Shown piece after piece: positions 52,488 to 61,588 of a DNA stretch of 64,000 nt. Under the pieces are notes generated by a model. That model did not search any database. It was not told the origin of the DNA and was given only the letters and a program-made list of their open reading frames with translations. Numbering within the stretch: position 1 is the stretch's first letter; each line of letters starts with the position of its first letter. Source of the stretch: Bacillus tuaregi (lineage in GTDB: Bacteria; Bacillota; Bacilli; Bacillales; Cytobacillaceae); contig NZ_LT629731.1 in assembly GCF_900104575.1 (NCBI RefSeq), positions 3,087,102-3,151,101 of the forward strand, read 5' to 3'. Position numbers and translations under genes: made by a program.

Positions 52488-54537
52488 TATTTTTTTCAAT
52501 ATTATATTTTCCAAGCTTATAATATAAATTCCTCAGTGATACCCCCAGCTCTTTAGCAGTCATCGTCTTATTACCGCTGTGTTTCATCAGTGTCCGAGCT
52601 ATGATGTTCTTTTCATAGTCCTCGACCATCTCCGCTAACGTCCCTTCTAATTTGAATTTCTCTCCTCCCTGCCGTGGAGGCATGGTTGTTTGAAGATCAA
52701 TTAGATGATTCACATCAATTAGTGACTCATTGTACTTCATGAAAATAATGGCTCTGCGCAGTATATTATCCAGCTCCCGAACATTCCCTGGCCAATCATA
52801 GGTTTGTAGTTTAGCCAATGCTGATACAGTCATACCTTCAATATTACGACCATACTCCTGGTTTATTTTTTCAATTAATCGCGAGGATAAAAGACTAATA
52901 TCATCCTTCCGTATCCTAAGTGCCGGTATATGGATCGGCATTTGGTTTAATCGGTAAAATAAGTCCTCACGAAACACTCCATTGACCATAGCTTTTTCTA
53001 AATTAACATTCGTTGCAGCGATAACACGGACATTTAATGAAATCGGCTTGGTTCCACCCACCCTGATGATTTCATTCTCCTGGAGCACTCTTAACAATTT
53101 GACTTGCGTACCGATCGTTAATTCGCCAATCTCGTCTAAAAAGATGCTTCCATTATCAGCTTCCTCAAAAAGTCCTCTTTTGCCGCCACGCTTTGCACCG
53201 GTAAAAGCTCCTTCTTCATAGCCAAACAGCTCACTTTCAAGCAGAGATTCAGTTAAAGCAGCACAATTAACCCGAATAAACTTATTATATTTACGGTCAC
53301 TGGCATTATGGATGGCATGCGCAAATAACTCTTTTCCTGTCCCGGATTCACCACGTAATAATATCGTGGCAGGTGTTTTTGCGGCCAGTTTTGCCTGTTC
53401 AAGTGCCAGCTTCATGATATCAGAGGTACCAACAATATCTTCAAACGAATATTTAGCTTCCAGCTTGCGGATAATTTGTCTTGCCCGATGCAATTCCCGA
53501 TTTAAAATTTTTATTTCTGAGACATCATGAATGACCCCTACACTACCTTTTAGCTTTCCATCCACAATAATCGGAGCACCGTTAACAATCACCTCTTTTT
53601 TATTAGGACCTACCCGCATTGGAACGCCCCGTACCTCTCTCCGCGTTTTTAGCACCTTCAGATGTACACTCTCGCCATCGGCAATATCTGTTGTGGCAGG
53701 CTTACCAATCACCTCATCTTCCATTAACCCCGTAATCCTTGAATAAGCCGGGTTAATCATCATCCCAATGCCATGCTCATCCACAACGGAAATCGCTTCA
53801 TTGCTCGAATGAAAAATGGCTTCTAGCTTCGTTTGAAATTCTTTGAGATCGGTAATTTGCTCAGCCAAGTGGACCGCTTCCGTTATTTCCTTAAAAACAG
53901 CGACAGCTCCAATTAACATTCCATTCTCATCAATAAGCGGAATTCTCGTTGAAATAATCTTTACACCGTTTTCCAGCATAAGCTCTTGATTATTTTCAAC
54001 CTTTCTTGTTCGTAAAACCCGAGGTAAATGGCTTGATGGAATAACCTCATGAATACGCTTGCTAACTGCATGATTTTTAGTTGTTCCCATAATCTTTTCC
54101 GCACTTTTATTGAGGAGAATAACCCTTTCATCATTATCAATGACAATCATGCCATCATTGGTAGAATTGAAAATAAGGTTATACTTATAGGTTTCCTTTT
54201 GGATTCGTTTAATCAGTCTTTCCTTCTCTTTAAACAGCTTAACAAGCAAAAAGGCCACACTTCCTGGTATTATCACCGTTTCCTTCCCAAATACACTTCG
54301 CAAGTCAGCAAAAACCTCATAACTTCCTGTCACTTCTATAATCATATCAATGGTTTTATCCCTATACGGACGCCAATCACTATTTGTTTTTAGACCTTTC
54401 TGATTTGCCCATTTAATACCAGGGGCTTCCGGATTTACATCGATAACGGCTTCAATCGAAAGTGCTGCAGAATCTTGAATGATCTGCAGAATTGCCAAAC
54501 CGCCTCTCCCTGCACCAACTATCATAACTGTTTGCAT
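52477..54537 (-). CDS. bkdR: Sigma-54-dependent activator BkdR
   Basis: This 686-residue enhancer-binding protein should activate the bkd operon. Residues 1-100 look like a Rossmann-type domain ([15 protein letters not shown], then [13 protein letters not shown]), followed by two PAS domains ([20 protein letters not shown] and [15 protein letters not shown]). The AAA+ domain has Walker [21 protein letters not shown] ([16 protein letters not shown]) for contact with sigma-54, and Walker B-type [12 protein letters not shown]. The C-terminal Fis-type HTH is [21 protein letters not shown] chose the ATG at 54537, with GGAAG upstream. The N-terminal nucleotide-binding part may sense a metabolite or NAD(H). 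Confidence 0.93.
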   Translation of the reverse strand: MQTVMIVGAGRGGLAILQIIQDSAALSIEAVIDVNPEAPGIKWANQKGLKTNSDWRPYRDKTIDMIIEVTGSYEVFADLRSVFGKETVIIPGSVAFLLVKLFKEKERLIKRIQKETYKYNLIFNSTNDGMIVIDNDERVILLNKSAEKIMGTTKNHAVSKRIHEVIPSSHLPRVLRTRKVENNQELMLENGVKIISTRIPLIDENGMLIGAVAVFKEITEAVHLAEQITDLKEFQTKLEAIFHSSNEAISVVDEHGIGMMINPAYSRITGLMEDEVIGKPATTDIADGESVHLKVLKTRREVRGVPMRVGPNKKEVIVNGAPIIVDGKLKGSVGVIHDVSEIKILNRELHRARQIIRKLEAKYSFEDIVGTSDIMKLALEQAKLAAKTPATILLRGESGTGKELFAHAIHNASDRKYNKFIRVNCAALTESLLESELFGYEEGAFTGAKRGGKRGLFEEADNGSIFLDEIGELTIGTQVKLLRVLQENEIIRVGGTKPISLNVRVIAATNVNLEKAMVNGVFREDLFYRLNQMPIHIPALRIRKDDISLLSSRLIEKINQEYGRNIEGMTVSALAKLQTYDWPGNVRELDNILRRAIIFMKYNESLIDVNHLIDLQTTMPPRQGGEKFKLEGTLAEMVEDYEKNIIARTLMKHSGNKTMTAKELGVSLRNLYYKLGKYNIEKNSMQ

Positions 54538-54684
54538 ATATACTTCCTTCCTATGCAATTTCCTCTTTGTTATATTTTTTTGAAAATTCTTTCATATTTC
54601 CATTGTAATGTTTAGCATGGTTCTTGACAAATGCTCTCAATGATTTATTATTTTGATATATATGACAATGAAGGGAATATTTCA

Positions 54685-54945
54685 ATGAACAGAATCGTAG
54701 CGCTCGTGATACTATTAATTCCTGGAATTATTGCCGCATTGGGTGTGAAGCTCATGAGAGATATGGTATTTAGCATTCTTCATAAACCCTTTCCGTTTTT
54801 ATGGCTTCAATCTCTCACAGGCTTACTCATGTTTCTTATCGGGCTTGGCTTTATTGCTGGGTTTATTCTACATCGGGATCGAAAAAGAAATAAAGTTCAA
54901 TCGCGTTTTCAATCAACCAATAAAAAGGATGAAAACATGAAATAA
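54685..54945 (+). CDS. yqzF: Small membrane protein YqzF (DUF2627)
   Basis: This 86-residue protein has two membrane segments (IVALVILLIPGIIAALGVKL and SLTGLLMFLIGLGFIAGFIL) and a charged C-terminal tail (HRDRKRNKVQ...KKDENMK). It matches DUF2627/YqzF by size and position between yqiK and bkdR. Function unknown. I start at the ATG at 54685, which has GAAGGGA upstream; the longer frame (MLSMIYYFDIYDNEG) includes the ribosome site. It is divergent from bkdR. Confidence 0.82.
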   Translation: MNRIVALVILLIPGIIAALGVKLMRDMVFSILHKPFPFLWLQSLTGLLMFLIGLGFIAGFILHRDRKRNKVQSRFQSTNKKDENMK

Positions 54946-54950
54946 GAATT

Positions 54951-54993
54951 AAAAAAGCGAAGCTCCCAGTAATTACGGTTGCTTCGCCTTTTT
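54951..54993. terminator. Terminator after yqzF
   Basis: AAAAAAGCGAAGC (54951-54963) pairs with GCTTCGC...TTTTT (54981-54993) with a bulged C. A and T runs serve both directions. Confidence 0.8.
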
Positions 54994-55021
54994 CGCGTTA
55001 GTTTCATGGTGTAGCTATCAT

Positions 55022-55756
55022 TTATGGTCTTGCTGTCCTCTGTCTAACCTTTATGGCTCTAACAGGGTCATCTGTTATAATGGCCGAACAACCTAATTTC
55101 ATTAATCGGGCCATATCTTTTTCCTTGTTTACTGTATAGGGTCTAACCACAATTCCGTAACTTTCAGACTGCTGAATTATATCATCCGTTAAGCCTTTAT
55201 ACTTTGGATGGATGCCTTTTGCCCGAATGGATTCAGCATAAATCCATGGCATATACATGACTTGTCCCATTAACGGTGCAGTCTCTATTTCCGGGGCCTG
55301 TCGATAGCAGGTAACAATACTGTAATGATTAAAGGATGAAAGGATAATTCGGTCGCTCAGCTTATATTGCCGAACAAGCTCAATTACCTTTTCCTCCATA
55401 CCATCATATGGAAAAATCCCATTTTTAAGCTCAATATTACATACCATTCTATTTCCGGATAACCATTCTAACACCTCCCGCAAAAGAGGAATCGGCTCCT
55501 TTTTAAGCAGTGTTTTCATTTTATATCCTGCATCCAGCTTTTTTAAAGCATTATAGGTTATATCCTTCACATTTCCTTTGCCATTTGTTGTACGGTCCAC
55601 GCTTTCATCATGAATCACAACGACCTCACCATCTTTTGTTAATTGGACGTCTAGTTCAATTCCATCAGCACCGGCTTTTTCTGCCTCCGTAAAAGCGAGC
55701 ATGGTATTTTCAGGATACTGTGCCGAATAGCCTCGATGGGCAAATATGAGCGTCAT
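55022..55756 (-). CDS. yqiK: Glycerophosphodiester phosphodiesterase YqiK
   Basis: The 244-residue cytoplasmic GDPD hydrolyses glycerophosphodiesters to glycerol 3-phosphate and an alcohol. The catalytic start HRGYSAQYPENTMLAF supplies the first His, Arg and Glu. ADGIELDVQLTKDGEVVVIHDESVDRTTNG holds the metal ligands Glu/Asp and the second His (quoted in parts), and NIELKNG continues the barrel. No signal peptide is seen, unlike secreted GlpQ. It lies next to spo0A as in B. subtilis, with a large hairpin between. Confidence 0.88.
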   Translation of the reverse strand: MTLIFAHRGYSAQYPENTMLAFTEAEKAGADGIELDVQLTKDGEVVVIHDESVDRTTNGKGNVKDITYNALKKLDAGYKMKTLLKKEPIPLLREVLEWLSGNRMVCNIELKNGIFPYDGMEEKVIELVRQYKLSDRIILSSFNHYSIVTCYRQAPEIETAPLMGQVMYMPWIYAESIRAKGIHPKYKGLTDDIIQQSESYGIVVRPYTVNKEKDMARLMKLGCSAIITDDPVRAIKVRQRTARP

Positions 55757-55800
55757 GTTAACTCCCTCCTAAAAGGACCTTTTCGCATCTGAACCGAAAC

Positions 55801-55867
55801 AAAAGGTCTGATTTCATTCATACCGGTAATGTATATATAATCCGGATAAAATGAAATCAGACCTTTT
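55801..55867. terminator. Long-stem terminator between spo0A and yqiK
   Basis: An 18-bp perfect stem (55801-55818 with 55850-55867) encloses 31 bases. T runs follow on the plus strand and, weaker, on the minus strand. It most likely ends spo0A transcripts. Confidence 0.7.
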
Positions 55868-55890
55868 TTCATATCATTTGACTAACTCTT

Positions 55891-56682
55891 TCAAGAAGCG
55901 CGGTGTTCAAGACGTAGCTTATCCGCAACCATCGCAATAAACTCAGAATTTGTTGGTTTTGCCTTTGTCATCGATACGGTGTAGCCGAATAAAGAAGAAA
56001 TCGATTCAATATTCCCACGGCTCCATGCGACTTCTATTGCATGACGGATGGCGCGTTCCACCCTGCTTGCTGTCGTATTGTATTTTTTAGCAATATCGGG
56101 ATATAAAACTTTTGTAATGGAGCCAAGTAGCTCAATATCATTGTATACCATTGAAATAGCTTCACGTAAATACATGTAGCCTTTAATATGCGCAGGTACA
56201 CCAATCTCATGAATGATGCTTGTGATGCTTGCATCTAGATTCTTTGGTTTTGATTCTGTTTGCGCACGATAACCACCTGATGCTGGTTTTCTTAATACAG
56301 ATGTTGACTTTCCGCTTACTTGACGAATATGGCTCGCTAAATGCTCCATATCAAATGGCTTTAAAATGAAATAGGATGCTCCTAATTCAACAGCTTTCTT
56401 CGTCACATCCTCCTGTCCAAAGGCTGTAAGCATAATGACATTTGGAGTAGGCTGATTATCCATTTCATGTAACTTTCCAAGCACAGCAAGCCCATCCAAG
56501 TGCGGCATAATAATATCTAGCACAAGTACGTCCGGAGTTACCGTTTCAAGCATATCAAGGCAGTCCTGACCATTATGAGCTACACCGGCAACTTCCATGT
56601 CTTCTTGGGAATTAATAAATTCTTCTAATAGGTTTACTAGTTCACGATTATCATCAACTACACATACTTTTATTTTTTTCAC
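55891..56682 (-). CDS. spo0A: Sporulation master regulator Spo0A
   Basis: Spo0A is the phosphorelay response regulator that starts sporulation and controls biofilm and stationary-phase genes. The 263 residues consist of a receiver domain, with the phosphoacceptor Asp56 in [14 protein letters not shown] and the conserved Lys in FILKPFDME, a linker, and the Spo0A-specific DNA-binding domain (LRE AISMVY region and [17 protein letters not shown]). The start is a GTG at 56682, nine bases after GGAGG. An ATG at 56700 overlaps the ribosome site. It follows spoIVB after a terminator and has its own sigma-H promoter with 0A boxes. Confidence 0.95.
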   Translation of the reverse strand: MKKIKVCVVDDNRELVNLLEEFINSQEDMEVAGVAHNGQDCLDMLETVTPDVLVLDIIMPHLDGLAVLGKLHEMDNQPTPNVIMLTAFGQEDVTKKAVELGASYFILKPFDMEHLASHIRQVSGKSTSVLRKPASGGYRAQTESKPKNLDASITSIIHEIGVPAHIKGYMYLREAISMVYNDIELLGSITKVLYPDIAKKYNTTASRVERAIRHAIEVAWSRGNIESISSLFGYTVSMTKAKPTNSEFIAMVADKLRLEHRAS

Positions 56683-56798
56683 TATTTGTTTCCTCCTCAT
56701 TCCCTTAATTTCTTAATTATTCCATATTAAACGCACAAGAAAAAACGTCTCTGATCGATAGCATTATGTTGATAGTATATAGTTATATTCTAAATGAG

Positions 56799-56827
56799 AA
56801 ATTCGACAATGCAACCGAAAATCCTTT
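56799..56827 (-). promoter_or_regulatory. Sigma-H promoter of spo0A, overlapping a 0A box
   Basis: The minus strand reads AAAGGATTT (56819-56827), an 11-base spacer, then GTCGAATTT (56799-56807). This fits RNAGGAWWW-N11/12-RNNGAATWW of sigma-H. TGTCGAA (56802-56808), a perfect 0A box, overlaps the -10. Confidence 0.82.
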
Positions 56828-56931
56828 TCATTTTTTATTTTTTCTAAATAAATCATGAAAATCATTATTTTTCTTTCGTTTTCTCGCGTTTTCGACTTTA
56901 TCCGCTATCCTCTTTTGGGTTTGTCGAAAAA

Positions 56932-56938
56932 TCTTTAT
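56932..56938 (+). promoter_or_regulatory. Upstream 0A box of spo0A
   Basis: TGTCGAA on the plus strand is a perfect Spo0A-binding heptamer about 105 bases upstream of the sigma-H -35. A one-mismatch copy (TTCGACT, 56891-56897) lies between. Together they suggest autoregulation as in B. subtilis. Confidence 0.7.
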
Positions 56939-56967
56939 TTATTATGGTAGAAGAACCAATCAATTCA

Positions 56968-56995
56968 AAAAAAGACGGGAGAACCCGTCTTTTTT
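56968..56995 (-). terminator. Terminator after spoIVB
   Basis: AAAAAAGACGGG (56968-56979) pairs perfectly with 56984-56995 around AGAA. T residues follow on the minus strand. Confidence 0.9.
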
Positions 56996-56996
56996 G

Positions 56997-58286
56997 TTAA
57001 GAAGCTTTTTCATGCGGCTTCTCATATATGTCTATACCAGCCTCATTCAACATCCATTCTAAATGAACGCCGTAGCCTGAGGTGGGATCATTTACAAATA
57101 CATGGGTTACTGCTCCAATTAATTTTCCATCTTGTATGATTGGACTTCCACTCATCCCCTGTACAATTCCACCCGTCTTTCCAAGCAGTTCGGGGTCTGT
57201 TACCTTAATCACCATCCCCTTGGTGGCTGGGAATTTCTGTGGAATCGTGCTGACAATCTCAATATCAAAAAGCTTAACTTCATCATCTTCTACCACGGTT
57301 AATATTTGTGCTGGACCCTCTTTTACTTGATGTGATAATGCGATTGGCAGTGGCTCGTCCATAACACCATTTCGAATGTCACGACTTAACTCACCAAAAA
57401 TTCCATATGGACTGTTTCGTTTAATATTTCCAATTACTTCTTTATCCGAAGAGAAACGCGCAAGCTTTTCACCTGGATTTCCATTACTGCCTTTTTCAAT
57501 TGAAGTGACTGTTGATTTTACAATTTGACCATCGTCCACTACAATTGGCTTTTTTGTATCCATATCAGAAATCACATGACCCAAAGCACCATATTTTCTC
57601 GATTCTGGATGATAGAAGGTCATCGTCCCAATACCGGCAGCAGAATCACGGATATACAAACCAAGCTTATAATTTTCTTCCCCTTTTTCTTTTTGCGGCA
57701 TTAGTTCTGTTTCGACCTTCCCACTTTCCCTTGATAGCCTAATCTTTAACGGCTTCTCATTTTGTCCGGCCTCTTGAACAAACGGAGCTACATCCGTCAT
57801 TTTCTCTATCTTCTGGCCATTAATTTCTGTAATGATATCTCCAACTTGGATACCGGCTGTTTCCCCCGGCGAAACCTTCCCTTCCTCTGTTGTTACTTGA
57901 TGATGTCCGACAACTAAGACACCAATCGTATTTAACTTCACACCAATGGATTGACCACCCGGTATTACTTTAAAATCTTTTAGAACATTTACATCTACTT
58001 TCTTTACCGGAAAACCAGCAAGTTCTAAAAACATTTCATTTTTCCCTTGTTCTTTTGCCTGTAATGAGACTGACTTGTCATCTTGACTAAGGGCAACAAT
58101 AGAATTATCTGAAGATAAAGAAGCTGATACGGACACTGCTTTAGACATATCAAGCTTTTGACCTTCAAAAAGCGTTATATGATTTGGAATATGAAGATAT
58201 TCCTGAACTGGTTTCATAAAACATATAGCAATTAATGAAACAAGGAGAATTCCACCAATTAGTTTTCTATAGAAGTCTTTCCTCAA
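56997..58286 (-). CDS. spoIVB: SpoIVB sporulation serine protease
   Basis: This forespore-secreted S55 protease signals across the intermembrane space to activate pro-sigma-K processing in the mother cell. The 429 residues (B. subtilis about 426) have an N-terminal membrane anchor ([16 protein letters not shown]), a PDZ domain (about residues 115-190, [10 protein letters not shown]...[14 protein letters not shown]) and the protease domain. His237 lies in ALGHVISD and the Ser nucleophile, about 379, in QGMSGSP. The best start is TTG at 58286 with GGAGAG ten bases upstream; the upstream ATG frame adds 25 atypical residues. It follows recN. Confidence 0.92.
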   Translation of the reverse strand: MRKDFYRKLIGGILLVSLIAICFMKPVQEYLHIPNHITLFEGQKLDMSKAVSVSASLSSDNSIVALSQDDKSVSLQAKEQGKNEMFLELAGFPVKKVDVNVLKDFKVIPGGQSIGVKLNTIGVLVVGHHQVTTEEGKVSPGETAGIQVGDIITEINGQKIEKMTDVAPFVQEAGQNEKPLKIRLSRESGKVETELMPQKEKGEENYKLGLYIRDSAAGIGTMTFYHPESRKYGALGHVISDMDTKKPIVVDDGQIVKSTVTSIEKGSNGNPGEKLARFSSDKEVIGNIKRNSPYGIFGELSRDIRNGVMDEPLPIALSHQVKEGPAQILTVVEDDEVKLFDIEIVSTIPQKFPATKGMVIKVTDPELLGKTGGIVQGMSGSPIIQDGKLIGAVTHVFVNDPTSGYGVHLEWMLNEAGIDIYEKPHEKAS

Positions 58287-58445
58287 AACACATTCACTCT
58301 CCTCGCTTCTAGTCCAACCCGTCTTAATGGCTACATCATTAATTTTGCCTGCAAGTAGCACATTTATAACCTACACGTCAATAAAAATACTGTACACATA
58401 GGAAATAAATCGCAGTATAAAAAATAATGAGCCACCAAATAATAA

Positions 58446-58473
58446 ACCTCTGAAACCAAGCGGCTTCAGAGGT
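58446..58473 (-). terminator. Terminator after recN
   Basis: ACCTCTGAA (58446-58454) pairs perfectly with TTCAGAGGT (58465-58473), followed on the minus strand by TTTATTATTT. Confidence 0.75.
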
Positions 58474-58476
58474 ACT

Positions 58477-60165
58477 TTAAAAAACCTTACTATTATGTGC
58501 CATAAGTAGTAATTCCTTCGCATGCTCCTTCGTTAAATCCGTAATCTCAGCACCGGAGATCATACGACCAATTTCTTTGATTTTATCTTCTTCACTAAGT
58601 GGAGTAACCTTTGTTTTAGTTCGTCCATCCTTCATTTCCTTTGTAATATATAAATGAGTATCGGCCATAGCCGCTACCTGTGGTAAATGGGAAATACAAA
58701 GAACCTGTGAATCGATTGACACATGGTGAATTTTTTCAGCTATAGCCTGTGCTACCCGGCCGCTAACACCCGTATCGACTTCATCAAATATAATCGAGGT
58801 AACCTCTTGATGCTTGGAGAAAATACTTTTTAAGGCAAGCATAATCCTTGAAAGCTCACCACCTGAGGCAATTTTTGATAAGGGCTTTAATGGTTCTCCC
58901 GGGTTTGTCGAGATATAGAATTCAACATCATCCAAACCGGTTTTTGTAATAAATTTCTCTCCACTCTCAAACCTAACTTCAAAGACTGTTTTCTGCATAT
59001 ACAGCTCTTGTAATTCAGCGTGAATGGAGTCAGTTAGCTCTTGGGCAAACTTCTTACGTAAGCTGCTGAGCTCATTACCTTCAATCAATAAATCCTTTTT
59101 TAAGGATTGAAGCTCTTTTTGCAGTTGGTCAATATGCGTTTCTTTATTTTGCAGCTTTTCGAGTTCTTCTTCGATTTTTGCTCCATATTCCAAAATAGCT
59201 TCTATTGAGTGACCATATTTTCGTTTTAGCTGATTCATTTCATTTAATCTGTCTTCAATGATATTTAATCTCTCCGGATCAAATTCAAGGTTATCTAGCT
59301 CTGAGCGTAACGATTTAGCGGCATCCTCCAATACATAATAGCTATTGGCAATAGATTCAGAAAGCTCCTTATAATCAGGGTTTAACGCAGCGGCATCCTC
59401 CACCTGACTCATGACAAGGCTAATCCAATCAAGCCCCTTTTGTTCCCCCTGGAGAGCGTTATAACCTGAATGAACAGCCTCATATATTCGTTCAAAATTT
59501 GAAAGCCGCTTTTTCTCTTCCAATAGCGCCTCATCTTCATTTAACTTTAGGTTTGCCTGCTGAATTTCAGAAAGCTGAAACTGAATTAAATCTACTCGAT
59601 GGGCCATTTGCTGCTCATTTTCATTCAAGCTTTTCAGCTTCCTTGCCGTCTGCTCGTAGGCATGATAAATGGCCCCATACTCCTCTATCGCGGAAGCAAT
59701 TTCATTTTTCCCGTATTGGTCAAGGAGGGATAGATGCCTAGCTTCGTCCATCAGCTCCTGATGCTCATGCTGACCGTGAATATCAACAAGTGTGCCACCA
59801 ATCTCCCTAAGAATGGCGATTGTAACAAGCTTACCATTAATCCGGCATACACTCTTTCCGCTTTTGGAGATTTCACGTCTCAACACAATCATTTCGTCTT
59901 CAATCTCTATCCCAAATTCACTTGCTTTTATGTAGATGGGGTGTGTAGGCTTTTCGATTTGAAAAAGTCCTTCTATCTCCGCACGGGCTTCGCCATGACG
60001 GACAAAATCAGAAGAACCTCTACCACCGACAAGTAAATGAATAGCATCAATGATAATGGATTTACCAGCACCGGTTTCCCCTGTTAATACGGTTAAACCT
60101 TTTTCAAAAGATATTGATAGGGCTTCAATAATAGCAAAGTTCTTAATTGATATTTCACTTAGCAA
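58477..60165 (-). CDS. recN: DNA repair protein RecN
   Basis: This SMC-like ATPase gathers at double-strand breaks early in recombinational repair. The 562 residues have an N-terminal half-head (Walker A GETGAGKSIIIDAI at about 29-36), a coiled-coil middle (about 150-390) and a C-terminal half-head with signature SGGELSRIMLALKS and Walker B IIFDEVDTGVSG. I chose the TTG at 60165, preceded by AGAGGTGGG, giving MLSEISIKNFAIIE as in B. subtilis. It follows ahrC after 36 bases. No LexA box is seen immediately upstream. Confidence 0.93.
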   Translation of the reverse strand: MLSEISIKNFAIIEALSISFEKGLTVLTGETGAGKSIIIDAIHLLVGGRGSSDFVRHGEARAEIEGLFQIEKPTHPIYIKASEFGIEIEDEMIVLRREISKSGKSVCRINGKLVTIAILREIGGTLVDIHGQHEHQELMDEARHLSLLDQYGKNEIASAIEEYGAIYHAYEQTARKLKSLNENEQQMAHRVDLIQFQLSEIQQANLKLNEDEALLEEKKRLSNFERIYEAVHSGYNALQGEQKGLDWISLVMSQVEDAAALNPDYKELSESIANSYYVLEDAAKSLRSELDNLEFDPERLNIIEDRLNEMNQLKRKYGHSIEAILEYGAKIEEELEKLQNKETHIDQLQKELQSLKKDLLIEGNELSSLRKKFAQELTDSIHAELQELYMQKTVFEVRFESGEKFITKTGLDDVEFYISTNPGEPLKPLSKIASGGELSRIMLALKSIFSKHQEVTSIIFDEVDTGVSGRVAQAIAEKIHHVSIDSQVLCISHLPQVAAMADTHLYITKEMKDGRTKTKVTPLSEEDKIKEIGRMISGAEITDLTKEHAKELLLMAHNSKVF

Positions 60166-60181
60166 ATTTCCCACCTCTTTA

Positions 60182-60203
60182 ATCAAATTCGCTCTGGCGA
60201 ATT
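60182..60203. repeat. Short hairpin sharing a 12-mer with the 29-kb element
   Basis: AATTCGC (60186-60192) pairs with GCGAATT (60197-60203). The 12-mer ATCAAATTCGCT at 60182-60193 recurs exactly at 29059-29070, opening the multi-hairpin element. It overlaps the ahrC stop codon. Confidence 0.4.
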
Positions 60204-60651
60204 AGAGCAATCCGAGAAAACGATTTGAAATGGTAACTGTATCTTCTTCGGTACGGCAAATAATTAATATCGTGTCATCACCGCTGACTGTACCCAATAT
60301 TTCTTCCCATTCAAGATGGTCAATTAAAGCCGCTATGGCCATTGCATTACCAGGCAATGTTTTCATTACTAAAAGATGACTGGCTGAATCAATGCGTACA
60401 AAAGCATCAATTAAATTTCTTTTTAGCTTTTGCAGCGGGTCAAAGCGTCGATCAGCGGGAAGACTATATTTATAACGTCCATCTGTTAGCGGGACCTTTA
60501 TCAAATGAAGCTCTTTAATATCACGTGAAACCGTAGCCTGTGTCACATTATAGCCTGCATTTTTTAGCGCTTCTACAAGATCATCCTGTGTTTCAATATC
60601 ATTATTCGTTATAATTTCACGAATTTTTATATGTCGTTGACCTTTAGTCAT
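60202..60651 (-). CDS. ahrC: Arginine repressor AhrC (ArgR)
   Basis: This hexameric arginine-responsive regulator represses biosynthesis and activates catabolism of arginine. The 149 residues equal the B. subtilis length. The N-terminal winged helix contains [17 protein letters not shown], and the C-terminal oligomerization and arginine-binding domain contains [21 protein letters not shown] (in parts) and [10 protein letters not shown]. The ATG at 60651 follows AGAGGTGAG; the longer frame adds 24 unrelated residues. It lies between tlyA and recN as usual in Bacillus. The arginine transporter genes artPQR lie 21 kb away. Confidence 0.95.
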   Translation of the reverse strand: MTKGQRHIKIREIITNNDIETQDDLVEALKNAGYNVTQATVSRDIKELHLIKVPLTDGRYKYSLPADRRFDPLQKLKRNLIDAFVRIDSASHLLVMKTLPGNAMAIAALIDHLEWEEILGTVSGDDTILIICRTEEDTVTISNRFLGLL

Positions 60652-60739
60652 TTTCTCACCTCTTATACCATTCCCGTTCAAATCTATCCCTCTTATCTTA
60701 GCGGATTTTGTCAGCTTTCTCAATTAAGAGAATGAATAA

Positions 60740-61585
60740 TTATTCATTCTCTTTTTTATCCTTTGCTTTTAGGTCGCTATGGGCTGTCTGAACAATATCC
60801 ATTGGTGCTGATATTAATTCATTGATCCCCTGTTCTTTTTCACCTGACCAATATAAATGCAACAGGAATTCGATATTCCCTTCTCCACCCGTGATAGGGG
60901 AAAAGGATAGATTTTTCACATCATAGCCTAATTTCAGGGAGTAATCGATCATAGAGGTAATGACACTTTCATGAACCTTCGGATCTCTAACGATGCCTTT
61001 TTTTCCTACCTGATCTCTGCCGGCTTCAAATTGAGGCTTTACAAGCGCTACTACATCACTTCCAGTAACAAGCAATGTTCTAAGCACAGGTAGTATCAGC
61101 TTTAAAGAGATAAAAGAAACATCAATCGAAGCAAAATTCGGCATCTCAAAAGTGAAGTCACTAGGCGTTACATACCGAAAGTTTGTCCTTTCCATGACAA
61201 CAACCCGTTCATCCTGTCTGAGCTTCCACGCCAATTGATTATAACCAACATCTACAGCATAGGACATCGCTGCGCCATTCTGGAGAGCACAATCAGTAAA
61301 CCCTCCAGTTGAAGCACCAATATCGAGCAGAATCTTCTCTTTAATATTTAAATCAAATACCTGTAATGCCTTCTCCAGCTTGAGACCGCCTCTTGACACA
61401 TAAGGTAGTGTCTTTCCTTTCACCGTCAGCTTGGAATCAGCAGGGATTTTTTCCCCTGGCTTATCTAATCGGCTTTCATTACAATAGACAATTCCAGCCA
61501 TGATGGCTCGTTTAGCCTTCTCCCTTGTTTCAAACAAGCCTTGCTCCACCAACAATACATCTACACGTTCCTTCTTACTCTTCAT
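60740..61585 (-). CDS. tlyA: TlyA-family rRNA 2'-O-methyltransferase (YqxC)
   Basis: The 281-residue protein has an N-terminal S4 RNA-binding domain (RVDVLLVEQGLFETREKAKR, continuing to about residue 60) and an FtsJ-like methyltransferase domain with the SAM motif LLDIGASTGGFTDCAL and VDVGYNQLAWKLR. TlyA enzymes methylate ribosomal RNA riboses and are needed for capreomycin sensitivity in mycobacteria. The Bacillus role is less clear, and hemolysin labels are misleading. It starts three bases after dxs, so it is coupled. Confidence 0.88.
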   Translation of the reverse strand: MKSKKERVDVLLVEQGLFETREKAKRAIMAGIVYCNESRLDKPGEKIPADSKLTVKGKTLPYVSRGGLKLEKALQVFDLNIKEKILLDIGASTGGFTDCALQNGAAMSYAVDVGYNQLAWKLRQDERVVVMERTNFRYVTPSDFTFEMPNFASIDVSFISLKLILPVLRTLLVTGSDVVALVKPQFEAGRDQVGKKGIVRDPKVHESVITSMIDYSLKLGYDVKNLSFSPITGGEGNIEFLLHLYWSGEKEQGINELISAPMDIVQTAHSDLKAKDKKENE

Positions 61586-61588
61586 TTT

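Noticed and set aside
59734-60036. 100-codon ORF on the strand opposite recN
   Set aside because: It lies wholly within the conserved recN gene, has no ribosome site and its translation looks like the shadow of a coding strand. The same applies to the many other antisense frames over zwf, bkdB, ndh, yjlC and mutA.
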